NCBI GenBank assembly: GCA_947454705.1
Contig: CANGKZ010000003.1
Coordinates: forward strand, 1 to 64,000
Reading direction: 5' to 3'
Source: Verrucomicrobiota bacterium
GTDB lineage: Bacteria; Verrucomicrobiota; Verrucomicrobiia; Limisphaerales; UBA9464
DNA: 64,000 nt
Below, one piece after another: positions 34,896 to 43,682 of the stretch. The stretch's first letter is position 1. Each line of letters starts with the position of its first letter. Made by a program: the position numbers and the translations under genes. The notes under the pieces were generated by a model. The model searched no databases. It saw only the letters and a list, made by a program, of their open reading frames with translations, and was not told where the DNA came from.

Positions 34896-36971
34896 TCAGA
34901 TCTGCGGATGATTCGCGAGCCACACGCGAATGGCGGATTCCTGCGGATGCTTCGGGCTGAGTTCGAGCACCTTCAGATATTGCGTCCGGGCTTTTGCGGT
35001 CTGCCCGAGATTTCGCGCGTACAAACCAGCCAATGTGAAATGCGCCGCAGCATCTCCAGGCTCCAGCACAATGAGACGCTCCAGCTGCGCCGCGGCATCG
35101 GCCGGAAAATTTCCCCGCTGAAGCGCGGAGGCGAACAGGCGCGTCGCATTGGCTGAGGACGGATCGAGCCGCACCGCAATCTCTCCTGCCAACAAGGCGC
35201 GGGTCAAATCGCCCGAATCCAGCGCCGCCCAGCCGAGGTTATGCTGGGAGGGAAAATGCGTGGGATCCAATTCGGTCGCGCGCTGATACGCGGCCATCGC
35301 GCCTGCGAGATCCTTGCGGTCATACGCGGCAATGCCTTCGTTGAACTGGGCCTGGGCCGCGGCGCGATCGCCAGCCACCAGCGTCTGGGGACTGCGCGAG
35401 GTATAACGCTGCACCACCGGAATCGGAGCAGGCACCGCCACGGATTTCACCACGGCCGGGGCGGCATTCGAAGCGGCTGCAGGCTTCACTGCTACGGCGG
35501 GAGCGTTGGTCTTGATGACCGGTTTTGATACCGCCGCCTGGGCCGGCACCGGGGTCAACGGAGTGGGCGCTTTGGCGGGCTTCGATGCGTTGGGATCGTC
35601 CTTGAACCACTTCACCGGATTGCCCCAGCGGACCGGATTCACCTTCCCCCAGAACCCGGGCTTGCCAGCAGATTCCTTCGAGGCCGCAGCGACCGGCGCG
35701 GAGACTGGAGCCGACTCGGCAGGACGGGCCTCGACGAGGGGCGTCTGCACCGGCGTGCCCGCAGGAGCCGCCGCTGAAGGGGCGGGCGCCGTCGTGCGAG
35801 GAGCCGCCTCGGCCGCGGGTACCGTTTTTGATACCGCCGCTGCACCGTCGCGGGCTGCCTGAAGTTTCGGGCTATCGTCCACCGGCACGATTTCGGGCTT
35901 CACCTCCGCCGGAGGCTTGGACGCGGTGGTAACCGAAGGGGCCGGGGCGGGATTGGTGAGCGGGCGGGAAACCGGGGGATTCGTCACCAGCGGTTGCGCT
36001 GCGGCGACGCGACTGGATTGGGCAGCGGAAGCCGGAGCGGATGCAGGGGCAGGAACCACGGCGGCAACCGTGCGCGGCGGCGGGTTCGAGACCGCGGGAG
36101 TCTGCACGGTCGGCTGAGGACGCACCGGTGCCGGAGCGGGAGCGGCATTGGTGATGCGAACCGGCTGAGGCACGGCCACCAGCGGCGCATTGGTGACCAC
36201 CACCGGACGTGGCACTCCGCCCTCAAGTTGACGCACCACAGCGCGAACTTCCTCCGCGTTGGCCGCCTTGGGAGCACTTTCCAAATAAGCCCGGTACGCG
36301 GCCAGCGCCCCGGCCTTGTCCCCGAGCTGCTGGCTCACCACGGCGAGATTCAACCGGGCGGGAGCGTAGGTGGGATCGAGTCGAAGCGCGGTCTGCAAGG
36401 ACTGACGGGCCGCGGGCAGGCGTCGGCGCGAGGATTGAATCACCGCCAGCTGACTCCAGAAATCCGCCCGATTCGGCTCCAGCTTCAACGCGTTGGTCAG
36501 GCTGCGTTCCGCGTCCTCGGGCTTGCGCAGCTGCACCTCGCACTGACTCAGCAAATTCCACGCATCAGCCCGGGCTCGATTGGCCTCAACGCCGAGGAAC
36601 ACCCGAAGCGAGCGCTCGGCCTCGATCCAATTTCCCTCCTCGAAATACAGCGTCCCAAGATTGAACTGCGCTTCGAACAGGTTGCGGTCCTGCCGGAGGG
36701 CCATGAGGTAGGCCTTGAGTGCATCGGCACGGCGGCCGGTGGCGTGGTAGGCGAGTCCGAGAAAATTCCAGACCCGGGCATCGCCGGGAAGATCGGTCGC
36801 CGCCACTTCGAGCAGCGGAATCGCCTCGGCCGGCTTGTGGGCTTCGAGGAGTTGATCGCCACGCTGGAGTGCCTCCTGACCGTGCGGGCGGCAGCCCGTT
36901 CCAACGGCAGCCATCACCAGGACCGCCGCAAGTGCAGGGGTCGATCGATGGCTCAGGCGAACGCGTAACAT
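34896..36971 (-). CDS. TPR-repeat lipoprotein with Pro/Ala-rich middle
   Basis: A 691-residue protein. The ATG at 36971 gives a lipoprotein signal ending VGTGC (Cys27). Tetratricopeptide repeats fill about residues 35-235 (for instance ARVWNFLGLAYHATGRRADALKAY and the NLGTLYFEEGNW helix pair). A long linker rich in Pro, Ala, Val and Asn occupies about 245-520, and further TPR units follow (about 545-690, with FNEGIAAYDRKDLAGAMAAY). TPRs bind protein partners, so an envelope scaffold role is likely. It is divergent from the DUF362-like gene, with element B1 between. Confidence 0.82.
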   Translation of the reverse strand: MLRVRLSHRSTPALAAVLVMAAVGTGCRPHGQEALQRGDQLLEAHKPAEAIPLLEVAATDLPGDARVWNFLGLAYHATGRRADALKAYLMALRQDRNLFEAQFNLGTLYFEEGNWIEAERSLRVFLGVEANRARADAWNLLSQCEVQLRKPEDAERSLTNALKLEPNRADFWSQLAVIQSSRRRLPAARQSLQTALRLDPTYAPARLNLAVVSQQLGDKAGALAAYRAYLESAPKAANAEEVRAVVRQLEGGVPRPVVVTNAPLVAVPQPVRITNAAPAPAPVRPQPTVQTPAVSNPPPRTVAAVVPAPASAPASAAQSSRVAAAQPLVTNPPVSRPLTNPAPAPSVTTASKPPAEVKPEIVPVDDSPKLQAARDGAAAVSKTVPAAEAAPRTTAPAPSAAAPAGTPVQTPLVEARPAESAPVSAPVAAASKESAGKPGFWGKVNPVRWGNPVKWFKDDPNASKPAKAPTPLTPVPAQAAVSKPVIKTNAPAVAVKPAAASNAAPAVVKSVAVPAPIPVVQRYTSRSPQTLVAGDRAAAQAQFNEGIAAYDRKDLAGAMAAYQRATELDPTHFPSQHNLGWAALDSGDLTRALLAGEIAVRLDPSSANATRLFASALQRGNFPADAAAQLERLIVLEPGDAAAHFTLAGLYARNLGQTAKARTQYLKVLELSPKHPQESAIRVWLANHPQI

Positions 36972-37281
36972 GGCCGCGTGGTAAACGGGCGCTGCCGGGG
37001 CGTCAAGAAAGCCCACCCCGGATCGTGAATTCGCAGAACCAAAAACTGGGTGGAGATGGAGACTTCAACCACAGATGGACACGGATGAACACAGATCGAA
37101 ATGCGCGAAACCGGAGAAATGGTGAGACAATGGTCCACCCCCTCGGCATCTGTGTGAATCTGTGTCCATCTGTGGTTGAAACAGTCGCCTCCCGAAACGT
37201 TCCGCCGGAACGAGATTGAATTTGAAGCCACGGACAACCTTTGCGTCCATCTCCCGCCTGCGCCATGTTGGCGCGGTTCGG
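36972..37281. other. 310-base divergent spacer holding element B1
   Basis: The gap between two divergent genes. Element B1 (37064-37180) occupies its centre, and any promoters must lie in the remaining 92 bases on the left or 101 bases on the right. No clear -35/-10 pair is seen. If the DUF362-like gene starts at the TTG at 37216 instead of the ATG at 37282, the spacer is 66 bases shorter. Confidence 0.55.
37064..37180. repeat. Element B1 with 33-base terminal inverted repeats
   Basis: The left end 37064-37096 begins TTCAACCACAGATGGACAC. The right end 37148-37180 is its inverted copy, with 30 of 33 positions matching. The 51 bases between carry no gene. The left arm is identical over all 33 bases to the inverted right arm of element B2 at 48208-48357, and the right arm matches the left arm of B2 with one change, so the two are the same element in opposite orientation. 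Confidence 0.8.
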
Positions 37282-38391
37282 ATGCATTCACGATTTCATC
37301 AACGTGTCGGTAGGGATTGGCTGAAACTCGGCGCCGCCGGGTTGGCCACCACGCTCGTCCTCCTGGGCGCCCCGGGGAGCCCCGCTGCCCCGACTCCCGC
37401 TCCAGCCTCCGCCCCCGGCGCGATCAACAGCGCCGCGCACGCCCCGAACGCCTCGGTGGTGGCGGTGCAGGACGCCGGTGCTACATCGTCGTTCGTTCCG
37501 AGCTCCCCGGTCGTCCGCCAGATGGTTGCCACCGGTCTCACCCGCCTGACCGGCACCACCAGCATCGCCAAAGCCTGGGCCACGCTGTTGAAGCCCGAGG
37601 ATGTCGTGGGATTCAAGGTAACGGCAGGCCCCGGCCCGGTCAGCGGCACCCGGCCCGCGGTGGTCGAGGCGCTGATCCGGTCGTTGATCGAATCCGGTCA
37701 CTCCCCTGCACGCATCCTGATTTGGGACAAACGTCAGGTCGATCTGCGGTCGAGCGGATGGTACCGCCTCGCCGCCGAACTCCAGGTGCGATGCGTGGCC
37801 AGCGAAGAAGCCGGCTGGGACGGAACCAAGTCGTATGATTCCCCCATTTTGGGACGCCTCGTGGCCGGCGATCTGGAGTTCGGGAAAAAGGAACTCGATG
37901 GAGTGGGACGCAAATCCCACATCACGCGCCTGCTCAGCCAGGAGGTGACCAAGATCGTGACCGTCGCGCCGGTACTGAGCCATTCGGTCAGCGGGGTTCA
38001 TGGTCACCTGACCGGACTCGCCTGGGCCGGGGTGGACAACACGCTTCGCTTTTTCAACGACTCCAACCGGATGGCCGAAGCCGTGCCGGAAATCTGCGCC
38101 CTCGATGACCTGATGCCCAAGGTGGCGCTCGCGGTGGGCGATGCGTTGATCTGCCAGTTCCGCGGCGAGGAACGCACTCTCCTGCATTATTCCGAGGCGT
38201 TGAACGAACTCCGGTTCAGCCGCGACCCCGTGGCGTTGGATGCCCTGGCCATTGCCGACATCGACCGCGCCCGCGGCCGGGCGAAAATCGAAGGCGAACG
38301 CTCCTTCACCACGGATCTCTACACCAACGCCGAACTCATTGAACTTGGCGTGGCGAGCCTGAACCGGATTACGGTCACCCACATTCCGTGA
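37282..38391 (+). CDS. Exported DUF362-like protein
   Basis: A 369-residue protein from the ATG at 37282. An in-frame TTG at 37216 would add 22 residues. The N-terminus has RVGRDWLKLG followed by a hydrophobic stretch, which could be a variant Tat-type signal, though the second Arg of the pair is missing. Residues from about 95 (VVRQMVATGLTRLTG, PEDVVGFKVTAGPG, PAVVEALIRSLIESG) match the layout of DUF362 proteins, which are often linked to iron-sulfur chemistry. No Cys cluster is seen here. Related exported proteins occur in PVC bacteria. The function is unknown. Confidence 0.68.
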   Translation: MHSRFHQRVGRDWLKLGAAGLATTLVLLGAPGSPAAPTPAPASAPGAINSAAHAPNASVVAVQDAGATSSFVPSSPVVRQMVATGLTRLTGTTSIAKAWATLLKPEDVVGFKVTAGPGPVSGTRPAVVEALIRSLIESGHSPARILIWDKRQVDLRSSGWYRLAAELQVRCVASEEAGWDGTKSYDSPILGRLVAGDLEFGKKELDGVGRKSHITRLLSQEVTKIVTVAPVLSHSVSGVHGHLTGLAWAGVDNTLRFFNDSNRMAEAVPEICALDDLMPKVALAVGDALICQFRGEERTLLHYSEALNELRFSRDPVALDALAIADIDRARGRAKIEGERSFTTDLYTNAELIELGVASLNRITVTHIP

Positions 38392-38418
38392 CCCCGCGCG
38401 GCCTCCCCTGAGACTGGC

Positions 38419-39090
38419 TCAGTGGGAAGGGTCTGCGTCTTCGCCCGATTCGGGCACCTCGGCTTCAGCCGTCGCAGCCTCCACAACGGGAGCCGCTCCG
38501 GCACCCGTCTCCGCCACCGCCGGTTCGAGAAAGCGGATGATGGTGTCGCCGTGCTTGAGCTGACGTCGCTCGCGCCATTTCGGGGTGAGATCGAGGGTAT
38601 CTCTTTTGGTGTGCCCCAGGATCAAGATCCCCTCCGGTGCCAACAGGGACGGCAATTCGGGGGCATCGAGAAGTTTCTGCGCGAGCGAAGTGGAGCGGCG
38701 CGTGCCGTTTTTCTCGCCGTACGGTGGATCCGCGATCACGAGATCGAACGTGCGTCCTGCGGCCTTGAGCGGAGCGAGGGCGTGGAACACGTCCATCACC
38801 CGCAGTTCGACGGACATCGTGGGAAGTCCGGTTGCGGCGAGATTGGACCGGTAGAATCGCGCGTGCTTCTCGGACTTCTCGACGCTGTACAGGGAGGTTG
38901 CGCCGCGGCTGAGGCACTCGTGTCCGAGGGCCCCGGTTCCGGAGAAGAGGTCGAGAATGCGAGCGCCCTCGACGCGGGTTCCCAGGCTGTTGAACACCGC
39001 GAGCTTCACCTTGTCGGGCATGGGCCGGACCCCGAGCCCCTCGGGCACGTGAACCGTCCTGCCAGCCGCCTGTCCGCCAATGATGCGCAT
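38419..39090 (-). CDS. rsmD: 16S rRNA (guanine966-N2)-methyltransferase RsmD family
   Basis: SAM-dependent methyltransferase of 223 residues. It starts MRIIGGQAAGR and has RPMPDKVKLAVFNSLG, a standard RsmD opening. The SAM-binding motif is LDLFSGTGALGHECLSRGA and the catalytic motif is DPPYGEKNG. The C-terminal 35 residues are an Ala/Glu-rich extension not typical of the family. The ATG at 39090 is the family start. An upstream extension would be out of frame with conservation. The 3' end is 27 bases from the convergent DUF362-like gene. RhaM lies 158 bases upstream on the same strand. Confidence 0.92.
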   Translation of the reverse strand: MRIIGGQAAGRTVHVPEGLGVRPMPDKVKLAVFNSLGTRVEGARILDLFSGTGALGHECLSRGATSLYSVEKSEKHARFYRSNLAATGLPTMSVELRVMDVFHALAPLKAAGRTFDLVIADPPYGEKNGTRRSTSLAQKLLDAPELPSLLAPEGILILGHTKRDTLDLTPKWRERRQLKHGDTIIRFLEPAVAETGAGAAPVVEAATAEAEVPESGEDADPSH

Positions 39091-39248
39091 GTAACGGAGA
39101 GCAATACCGTCAGCCCCGCAGGGACGAAAGGAGGATTCGGTGCGGGTCGCGGTTGTGAAACGTTCGGCAACCCCAATGCAGCTGCGGCGAACTTCATCAA
39201 CCCGGGTGAATCCGCGTAATCCCAAGCCTGCTTCCATGCTTTCCAAAT

Positions 39249-39581
39249 TCATCCCCTCTCATTGGCTGTATCGAGATGAAACACCTCACGCAACTCGAAC
39301 GAAACAGGGCGCGCATCAGGGTGCGATGGCATGATCGATTCCATGAACCGCCACCAGCGCTGGCAAACTTCCGTCTGCGCGATGGCCTCCCATTGCACCT
39401 CATTCCGGTACTCCACATACCCAAACAATTGACGCGTCTCCGGATGCAGAAAAATCGAGTACTGGTGAACCCCGTGCCGACGCAGCACGGCCTCGAGTTC
39501 CTCCCAGATGGGTTGATGCCGACGCGCATACTCGGCTTCGCACCCGGCATGCACGCTCATGACAAACGCTTTGCGGATCAT
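39249..39581 (-). CDS. rhaM: L-rhamnose mutarotase
   Basis: A 110-residue protein matching RhaM/RhaU: MIRKAFVMSVHAGCEAEY, the RRHQPIWEELEAVLRRHG segment with the catalytic-site His, YSIFLHPETRQLFGYVEY, and WWRFMESIM near the end. It interconverts the alpha and beta anomers of L-rhamnose, feeding the anomer used by the isomerase. Its start is ten bases from the stop of the unknown secreted protein upstream, so it is the last gene of the rhamnose cluster. The family length (about 104) fits. Confidence 0.93.
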   Translation of the reverse strand: MIRKAFVMSVHAGCEAEYARRHQPIWEELEAVLRRHGVHQYSIFLHPETRQLFGYVEYRNEVQWEAIAQTEVCQRWWRFMESIMPSHPDARPVSFELREVFHLDTANERG

Positions 39582-39591
39582 GGGTATCTGC

Positions 39592-40515
39592 TTAGGGCAT
39601 CGCCGACTTCGAGGTCACGGATCGCTGCGTCCGCTGGTGCACGGACTCAAATCGCGCACGGATTTCATCCACCGTGCCGAGCGTCAAAACGACCTCGTAG
39701 TCGAACTGGCTCCCCGGGGTGATCGGAAAGCGCGTCAGCGGCGCGAAATAGGAACACGATCCGTGATCCTCCCGGCCATCGCCGTATCGATAGCAGGTCA
39801 GTCGCGTGGCCTTGGAAACATAGGCGCCCGCACCGAAGCCTCTGGCATCCACGTAGGCCGCCCAGTTTTCCGCCATGGCCCGATATTCATTCGGCCAGCC
39901 CGGCTTGGACCGGCTCAGCGTTCCGTGCGTCCAAGGTGCACCGCCGTCATAGACCACCAGCGTGTCGAACTCCGGAGAGAAGAAGAGAGCGGGAATCTCG
40001 TGATCGATCGCCGGATGGGTCTGGCTTCCGGTGTAGGTCATGCGGAAACGCACCTTGGCCAGGCGATCCTTCAGCTGGATCCATTCCTCGAAGGTCACGT
40101 CCTCCATCTCGGCACCCGAGGCCCAGTGCCGCGCACGGCTTTTGGCGTACAGCGAAGTGCGCGTGGAGCGGAGTTCCAGAACGGTCGCCGGCTTGCCGCG
40201 CCAGTCACCCCCCTGCACCGGATTCCAACGCCAGGGCGTCTTGTTCCACATCGATCCATCCTCAGCCCCGTAATAGGACTGCTGAATCAGGCGACCCCGG
40301 TCCCAGTGATTGATGACATTCCGCGTCGATCCACTCTCCGACAACCAGGCAATACCGGCGCCCGACGAACGCTTCACGCCAATGCGAACCTGCCCATTGT
40401 CGAGAAACAGGAAGTCCGAGAATTCCCCGGTTCCCGGAGTCGCAGTTGCCGTCGCAGCCAGCGCAGGGTGCGAACACAGGCCCGCGAGCATTCCCGCAAC
40501 GACCCACCACCGCAT
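39592..40515 (-). CDS. Secreted protein of unknown function in the rhamnose cluster
   Basis: A 307-residue protein with a signal peptide from the ATG at 40515 (cleavage likely after PALAA). The mature part is rich in Trp, Tyr and Gly, with strands typical of a beta sandwich of the galactose-mutarotase/hydrolase-accessory kind (for example NVINHWDRGRLIQQSYYG and FFSPEFDTLVVYDG). No catalytic signature is certain. Its place between rhaS and rhaM suggests action on rhamnose-containing glycans outside the cytoplasm. Element B3 separates it from rhaS, so it may have its own promoter. Alternatives are a glycan-binding protein or a lyase-like enzyme. Confidence 0.7.
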   Translation of the reverse strand: MRWWVVAGMLAGLCSHPALAATATATPGTGEFSDFLFLDNGQVRIGVKRSSGAGIAWLSESGSTRNVINHWDRGRLIQQSYYGAEDGSMWNKTPWRWNPVQGGDWRGKPATVLELRSTRTSLYAKSRARHWASGAEMEDVTFEEWIQLKDRLAKVRFRMTYTGSQTHPAIDHEIPALFFSPEFDTLVVYDGGAPWTHGTLSRSKPGWPNEYRAMAENWAAYVDARGFGAGAYVSKATRLTCYRYGDGREDHGSCSYFAPLTRFPITPGSQFDYEVVLTLGTVDEIRARFESVHQRTQRSVTSKSAMP

Positions 40516-40548
40516 GACCCACGAGTTCACAAACGAAGAGTAAGAGTC

Positions 40549-40671
40549 TTTGACCACAGAGGGACACTGATGGAGACCGATCGAATAAATTCAGGAGAGT
40601 TGGTGAATTCCATTCCACCGCATTCCGCGAATCTTCATCTGCGTTTATCTGCGTCCATCTGCGGTAGAAAC
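40549..40671. repeat. Element B3, diverged copy of family B
   Basis: The left end (40549-40582) begins TTTGACCACAGAGGGACAC and the right end (to 40671) reads inverted as TTTCTACCGCAGATGGACGC. Both are diverged versions of the B1/B2 terminal repeat. An ATTCGCGGAA stretch inside the right arm also occurs at the same place in B2. It sits inside the rhamnose gene cluster, between rhaS and the secreted-protein gene. Confidence 0.65.
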
Positions 40672-40686
40672 CGCTCCGGGCAACGC

Positions 40687-41742
40687 TCAGAAATCGAACT
40701 GGTCGATGTTGTCCTTGGTGAACTTGAACGGTTCGCCAAGAAGGACGTTGTCGCCCGAGACCTTGAAGCTACCCAGGGCACCCGCAGTAAACTGGGTGGC
40801 TCCCGGCTTCAATTCCCCGCGCGCAGTCGCGGCGGCGACATGGATGGTCAAACGCCCCAGGTCCACCACGCGCCAGAGAATCACGGTGTCGGTCACGCCC
40901 TCTTTCACGTAGCGCTTGTTCTCATTCGGAAGCCCGAGGCCGATCACCTTCACCTGCCCCGCCTTGCCCGCCTGCTTGACCGCCTCCGCCGCTCCCGGCA
41001 CCGCGGGCGAGCAGATGTTCATCAGCAACTTCACATTCGGATTCGCATTCAGAATCGCCGTGGCCTCGGCAAAGGCTTTGTCCTTGAGGTCATCGCACGG
41101 ACGCAGCGCCACCCGCTTCAGGTTCGGATACTTCTCGGCGTTGCGCTTCTCGATCGCCTTCTGCCACTCGATCATGTTTCCCGCCGTGAGGCTGGCCGTG
41201 ATGATGGCGTACTCGCCGGATCCATTGAGCAACCGCGCCGCTTCGTCGGTGAGCGCATTGCCGATGCCCTCGGGCGTGGCCTGGTTGACGAAGAAGCTTC
41301 GCGCATCGGGCAGCGCGTCGGCATCGAAGGTCACCACCTTGATTCCGCGCGACTGGGCCTTGCGCAGCGCGGTGGAAATTCCCTCCCGATTCTCACACGC
41401 CGCAGCGATCACATCGACCCCGCGCGTGATCCACGTCTCCACGATCTCATTCTGCTTGGCGGGATCGGGCTCGGTCGGACCGTCGTAAAGCAATTTGATC
41501 CCGAGCTCCTTGGCGGCCTGCTCCGCACCCTGACGTGCCGCGATGAAATACGCGTTGCCCTTGCTCTTGGGCAGGAAGGCAATGGTGAGCGCCTTTCCCG
41601 CACCCCCGCCAGCCGGGGCTGCCGCATCGCTTCCGGTTTTGGTTTGGGCCGCTCCGGCGGTGTCGGGAGCGGACGGCTTGCAGCCCACGGAAGCGAGGGC
41701 GAGGACCAGCAGTGCGGGCAGAAGAGAGAGGAATCGGTTCAT
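40687..41742 (-). CDS. rhaS: Rhamnose ABC transporter substrate-binding lipoprotein
   Basis: A periplasmic sugar-binding protein of 351 residues in the type-I fold family (ribose/AI-2/rhamnose binders). The N-terminal signal ends LASVGC with lipidated Cys21, then a Gly/Ala-rich linker to about residue 50. The first domain begins LTIAFLPKSKGNAYFIAARQG, and segments such as WITRGVDVIAAACEN and VVTFDADALPDA are typical of the family. Its ATG overlaps the permease stop (ATGA). The rhamnose assignment rests on the operon with rhaA and rhaM. The symbol follows the rhizobial transporter, not the E. coli regulator of the same name. Confidence 0.85.
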   Translation of the reverse strand: MNRFLSLLPALLVLALASVGCKPSAPDTAGAAQTKTGSDAAAPAGGGAGKALTIAFLPKSKGNAYFIAARQGAEQAAKELGIKLLYDGPTEPDPAKQNEIVETWITRGVDVIAAACENREGISTALRKAQSRGIKVVTFDADALPDARSFFVNQATPEGIGNALTDEAARLLNGSGEYAIITASLTAGNMIEWQKAIEKRNAEKYPNLKRVALRPCDDLKDKAFAEATAILNANPNVKLLMNICSPAVPGAAEAVKQAGKAGQVKVIGLGLPNENKRYVKEGVTDTVILWRVVDLGRLTIHVAAATARGELKPGATQFTAGALGSFKVSGDNVLLGEPFKFTKDNIDQFDF

Positions 41743-42758
41743 GACGATGCCGGATTGGACGGGGAATTGGATGCGGGAAGTGTGGAGGATCCGCGACGCC
41801 GCGCCGAGAATTTCTTGAAGACCACCTCGGCCGTCAGCACTACCAGCAGCAGCGCCCCGGTGAGGATTCCCGCGAGCTCACCCGGTTGGTCGGACAATTG
41901 AAGTCCATTGCGCAACACGGCGAGAGCGGCGACGCCGAGAAGCGTTCCGATCACCGAGCCGGTTCCGCCAAAGATGCTCGTGCCTCCGAGCACCACCGCG
42001 GTGATGGCGAGCAGTTCGTATCCCGTGCCGGCATCGGCTTTCGCCTGTCCCACCCGGGCCACGTACACCAGCGCTGCGAGAGCCGCGGCGAGTCCCGACA
42101 GCAAATACACGACGGCCGTGCAGCGCTCGACGGCGATGCCCGCGTGACGCGCGCCCTCGGGCGAATGACCGATCGCCCGAAGCGCCCTGCCGAACACCGT
42201 GTTGTGAACCAGCAACGTCATTCCCACCGCCACTCCGAGCCACAACGGCGCCTGGGCCGGAACCACTCCGCCCAAATACCCCTGCCCCCACGCGAGGAAG
42301 TCCGGCGGGAATCCGGTGAAATTATCCACCCCCCGCGTGAGCGCCTCGGCGAGCCCGCGGAAGAGCGACAAACTCCCGAGCGTGACGATCAGCGGCGGAA
42401 GCCGGAGCCGCGTGATCAACGCAGCGTTGAGGCCACCCGCCGTGAGTCCCACGATCAAGCTGAGTCCGGCCGCTGCAGGCCAGGGCATGCCGCCGTCGCG
42501 CCACAGCTTTCCAAAACACACCGCACACAGCCCAAGCAGCGAACCCACGGAAAGATCAATGCCGCCGGTTAGCACCACCGGAGTCATCACCACGGCGAGC
42601 AGCCCGATCTCGACCGACAACCGCAGGATCTCCATCGCATTCGTTCCGCTGAAGAATTGGGTCCCGGTCCGCGAAAAGATCGCGATCTCCACCACCAGCA
42701 CCGCCAGGAGAAACGCCTCCGAACGCAGCCAAGTACGGCGCATGGGCATCGCACTCAT
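41739..42758 (-). CDS. rhaQ: Rhamnose ABC transporter permease (RhaQ-like)
   Basis: A 339-residue inner-membrane permease of the RbsC/LsrD type, with eight to ten hydrophobic helices. The family motif is visible in TPVVLTGGIDLSVGSLLGL, and the coupling segment GHSPEGARHAGIAVER faces the ATPase. The ATG at 42758 overlaps the stop of the upstream permease (ATGA), whereas the longer upstream frame is a shadow of that gene. The C-terminus is Lys/Arg/Ser-rich. Two different permeases make a heterodimeric channel. P versus Q is assigned by gene order only. Confidence 0.82.
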   Translation of the reverse strand: MSAMPMRRTWLRSEAFLLAVLVVEIAIFSRTGTQFFSGTNAMEILRLSVEIGLLAVVMTPVVLTGGIDLSVGSLLGLCAVCFGKLWRDGGMPWPAAAGLSLIVGLTAGGLNAALITRLRLPPLIVTLGSLSLFRGLAEALTRGVDNFTGFPPDFLAWGQGYLGGVVPAQAPLWLGVAVGMTLLVHNTVFGRALRAIGHSPEGARHAGIAVERCTAVVYLLSGLAAALAALVYVARVGQAKADAGTGYELLAITAVVLGGTSIFGGTGSVIGTLLGVAALAVLRNGLQLSDQPGELAGILTGALLLVVLTAEVVFKKFSARRRGSSTLPASNSPSNPASS

Positions 42759-43681
42759 CGACGCGCCCTCCTCGATCCATCCGCGGCCACCGCCACAAGA
42801 ATGATCGCTCCTTGGATCGCCTTCTCCCATTGCGGAGGGAATTTCAGGAACACGAGCGCCGGTGCGATGCACGCCAGCAGCAACACGCCCGCGAGCACGC
42901 CCCACAGGGTTCCGCGTCCGCCCGAGACCGCCACGCCGCCGACCACCACCCCGGCCACCACTTGCATTTCCAAGCCTGTACCGGTTTTGGGATCCACATC
43001 GGCGAAGCGGATGGCATTCAACACCGCGGCCACGCCCACCAAGGCTCCGAGCGTGACGAACGTTCCCCAGGTCACCCATTCCGGACGAATGCCGGACAAA
43101 CGCGCCGCTTCGCGATCGGATCCCACCGCATAGACAAAACGTCCCACCGCGCTGCGTCGCAATCCGTACACCAGCAGCGCAAACACGGCTGCGGCGGCCA
43201 ACAAAATGAAGAGTTGTCCGGAGGATTGACCCAGCCCGAGCCATTGGAACCGGTCGGGCAGGTCCTTCACGAATTCTCCCTCACGCCACCACCGCAGCGT
43301 TTCGCGCCAGGTCACAAACGTGGCGAGGGTCACCACGATGCTCGGAAGCCCGAGGCCTGCCACCAGCAAGCCGTTGAACGCCCCGAGCAGCGCGCCCCCC
43401 GCGAGCACCGCGAGAATCACCGCAGGCATCGGCCACCCGGCGCGCGCAAGCAAACCTGCCGCCACGGAACACAGGGCAAACTGCGAGCCCACCGAGATGT
43501 CGATCTGCCGCGTGAGCACGACCAGCGTCATTCCGCACGCAACCACCAGCACCGGTGCGGCGGCGGTGAGCGTGGTGAGGAGTTGCTGACGCCCGAAAAA
43601 AGCCGGCGCCACCACGGCGAGCAGCAGCAGGAGCGCGCCGAGCGAGGCGGTGACGGAAAGTTCGCGTCCGTATCGTTTCAT
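42755..43681 (-). CDS. rhaP: Rhamnose ABC transporter permease (RhaP-like)
   Basis: A 308-residue permease paired with the next gene. The conserved motif reads GMTLVVLTRQIDISVGSQFAL and the coupling loop is GSDREAARLSGIRPEW. About eight to ten membrane helices are visible. The ATG at 43681 lies one base beyond the stop of the ATPase gene, so the two are translated together. The C-terminus ends in a basic cluster. Confidence 0.82.
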   Translation of the reverse strand: MKRYGRELSVTASLGALLLLLAVVAPAFFGRQQLLTTLTAAAPVLVVACGMTLVVLTRQIDISVGSQFALCSVAAGLLARAGWPMPAVILAVLAGGALLGAFNGLLVAGLGLPSIVVTLATFVTWRETLRWWREGEFVKDLPDRFQWLGLGQSSGQLFILLAAAAVFALLVYGLRRSAVGRFVYAVGSDREAARLSGIRPEWVTWGTFVTLGALVGVAAVLNAIRFADVDPKTGTGLEMQVVAGVVVGGVAVSGGRGTLWGVLAGVLLLACIAPALVFLKFPPQWEKAIQGAIILVAVAADGSRRARR

Positions 43682-43682
43682 G

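Noticed and set aside
39105-39127. A possible second copy of element C upstream of rsmD
   Set aside because: Only the short stem trace CCCGCAGGGACG matches. The terminal inverted repeat and the other hairpins are absent, so it is not counted as a copy.
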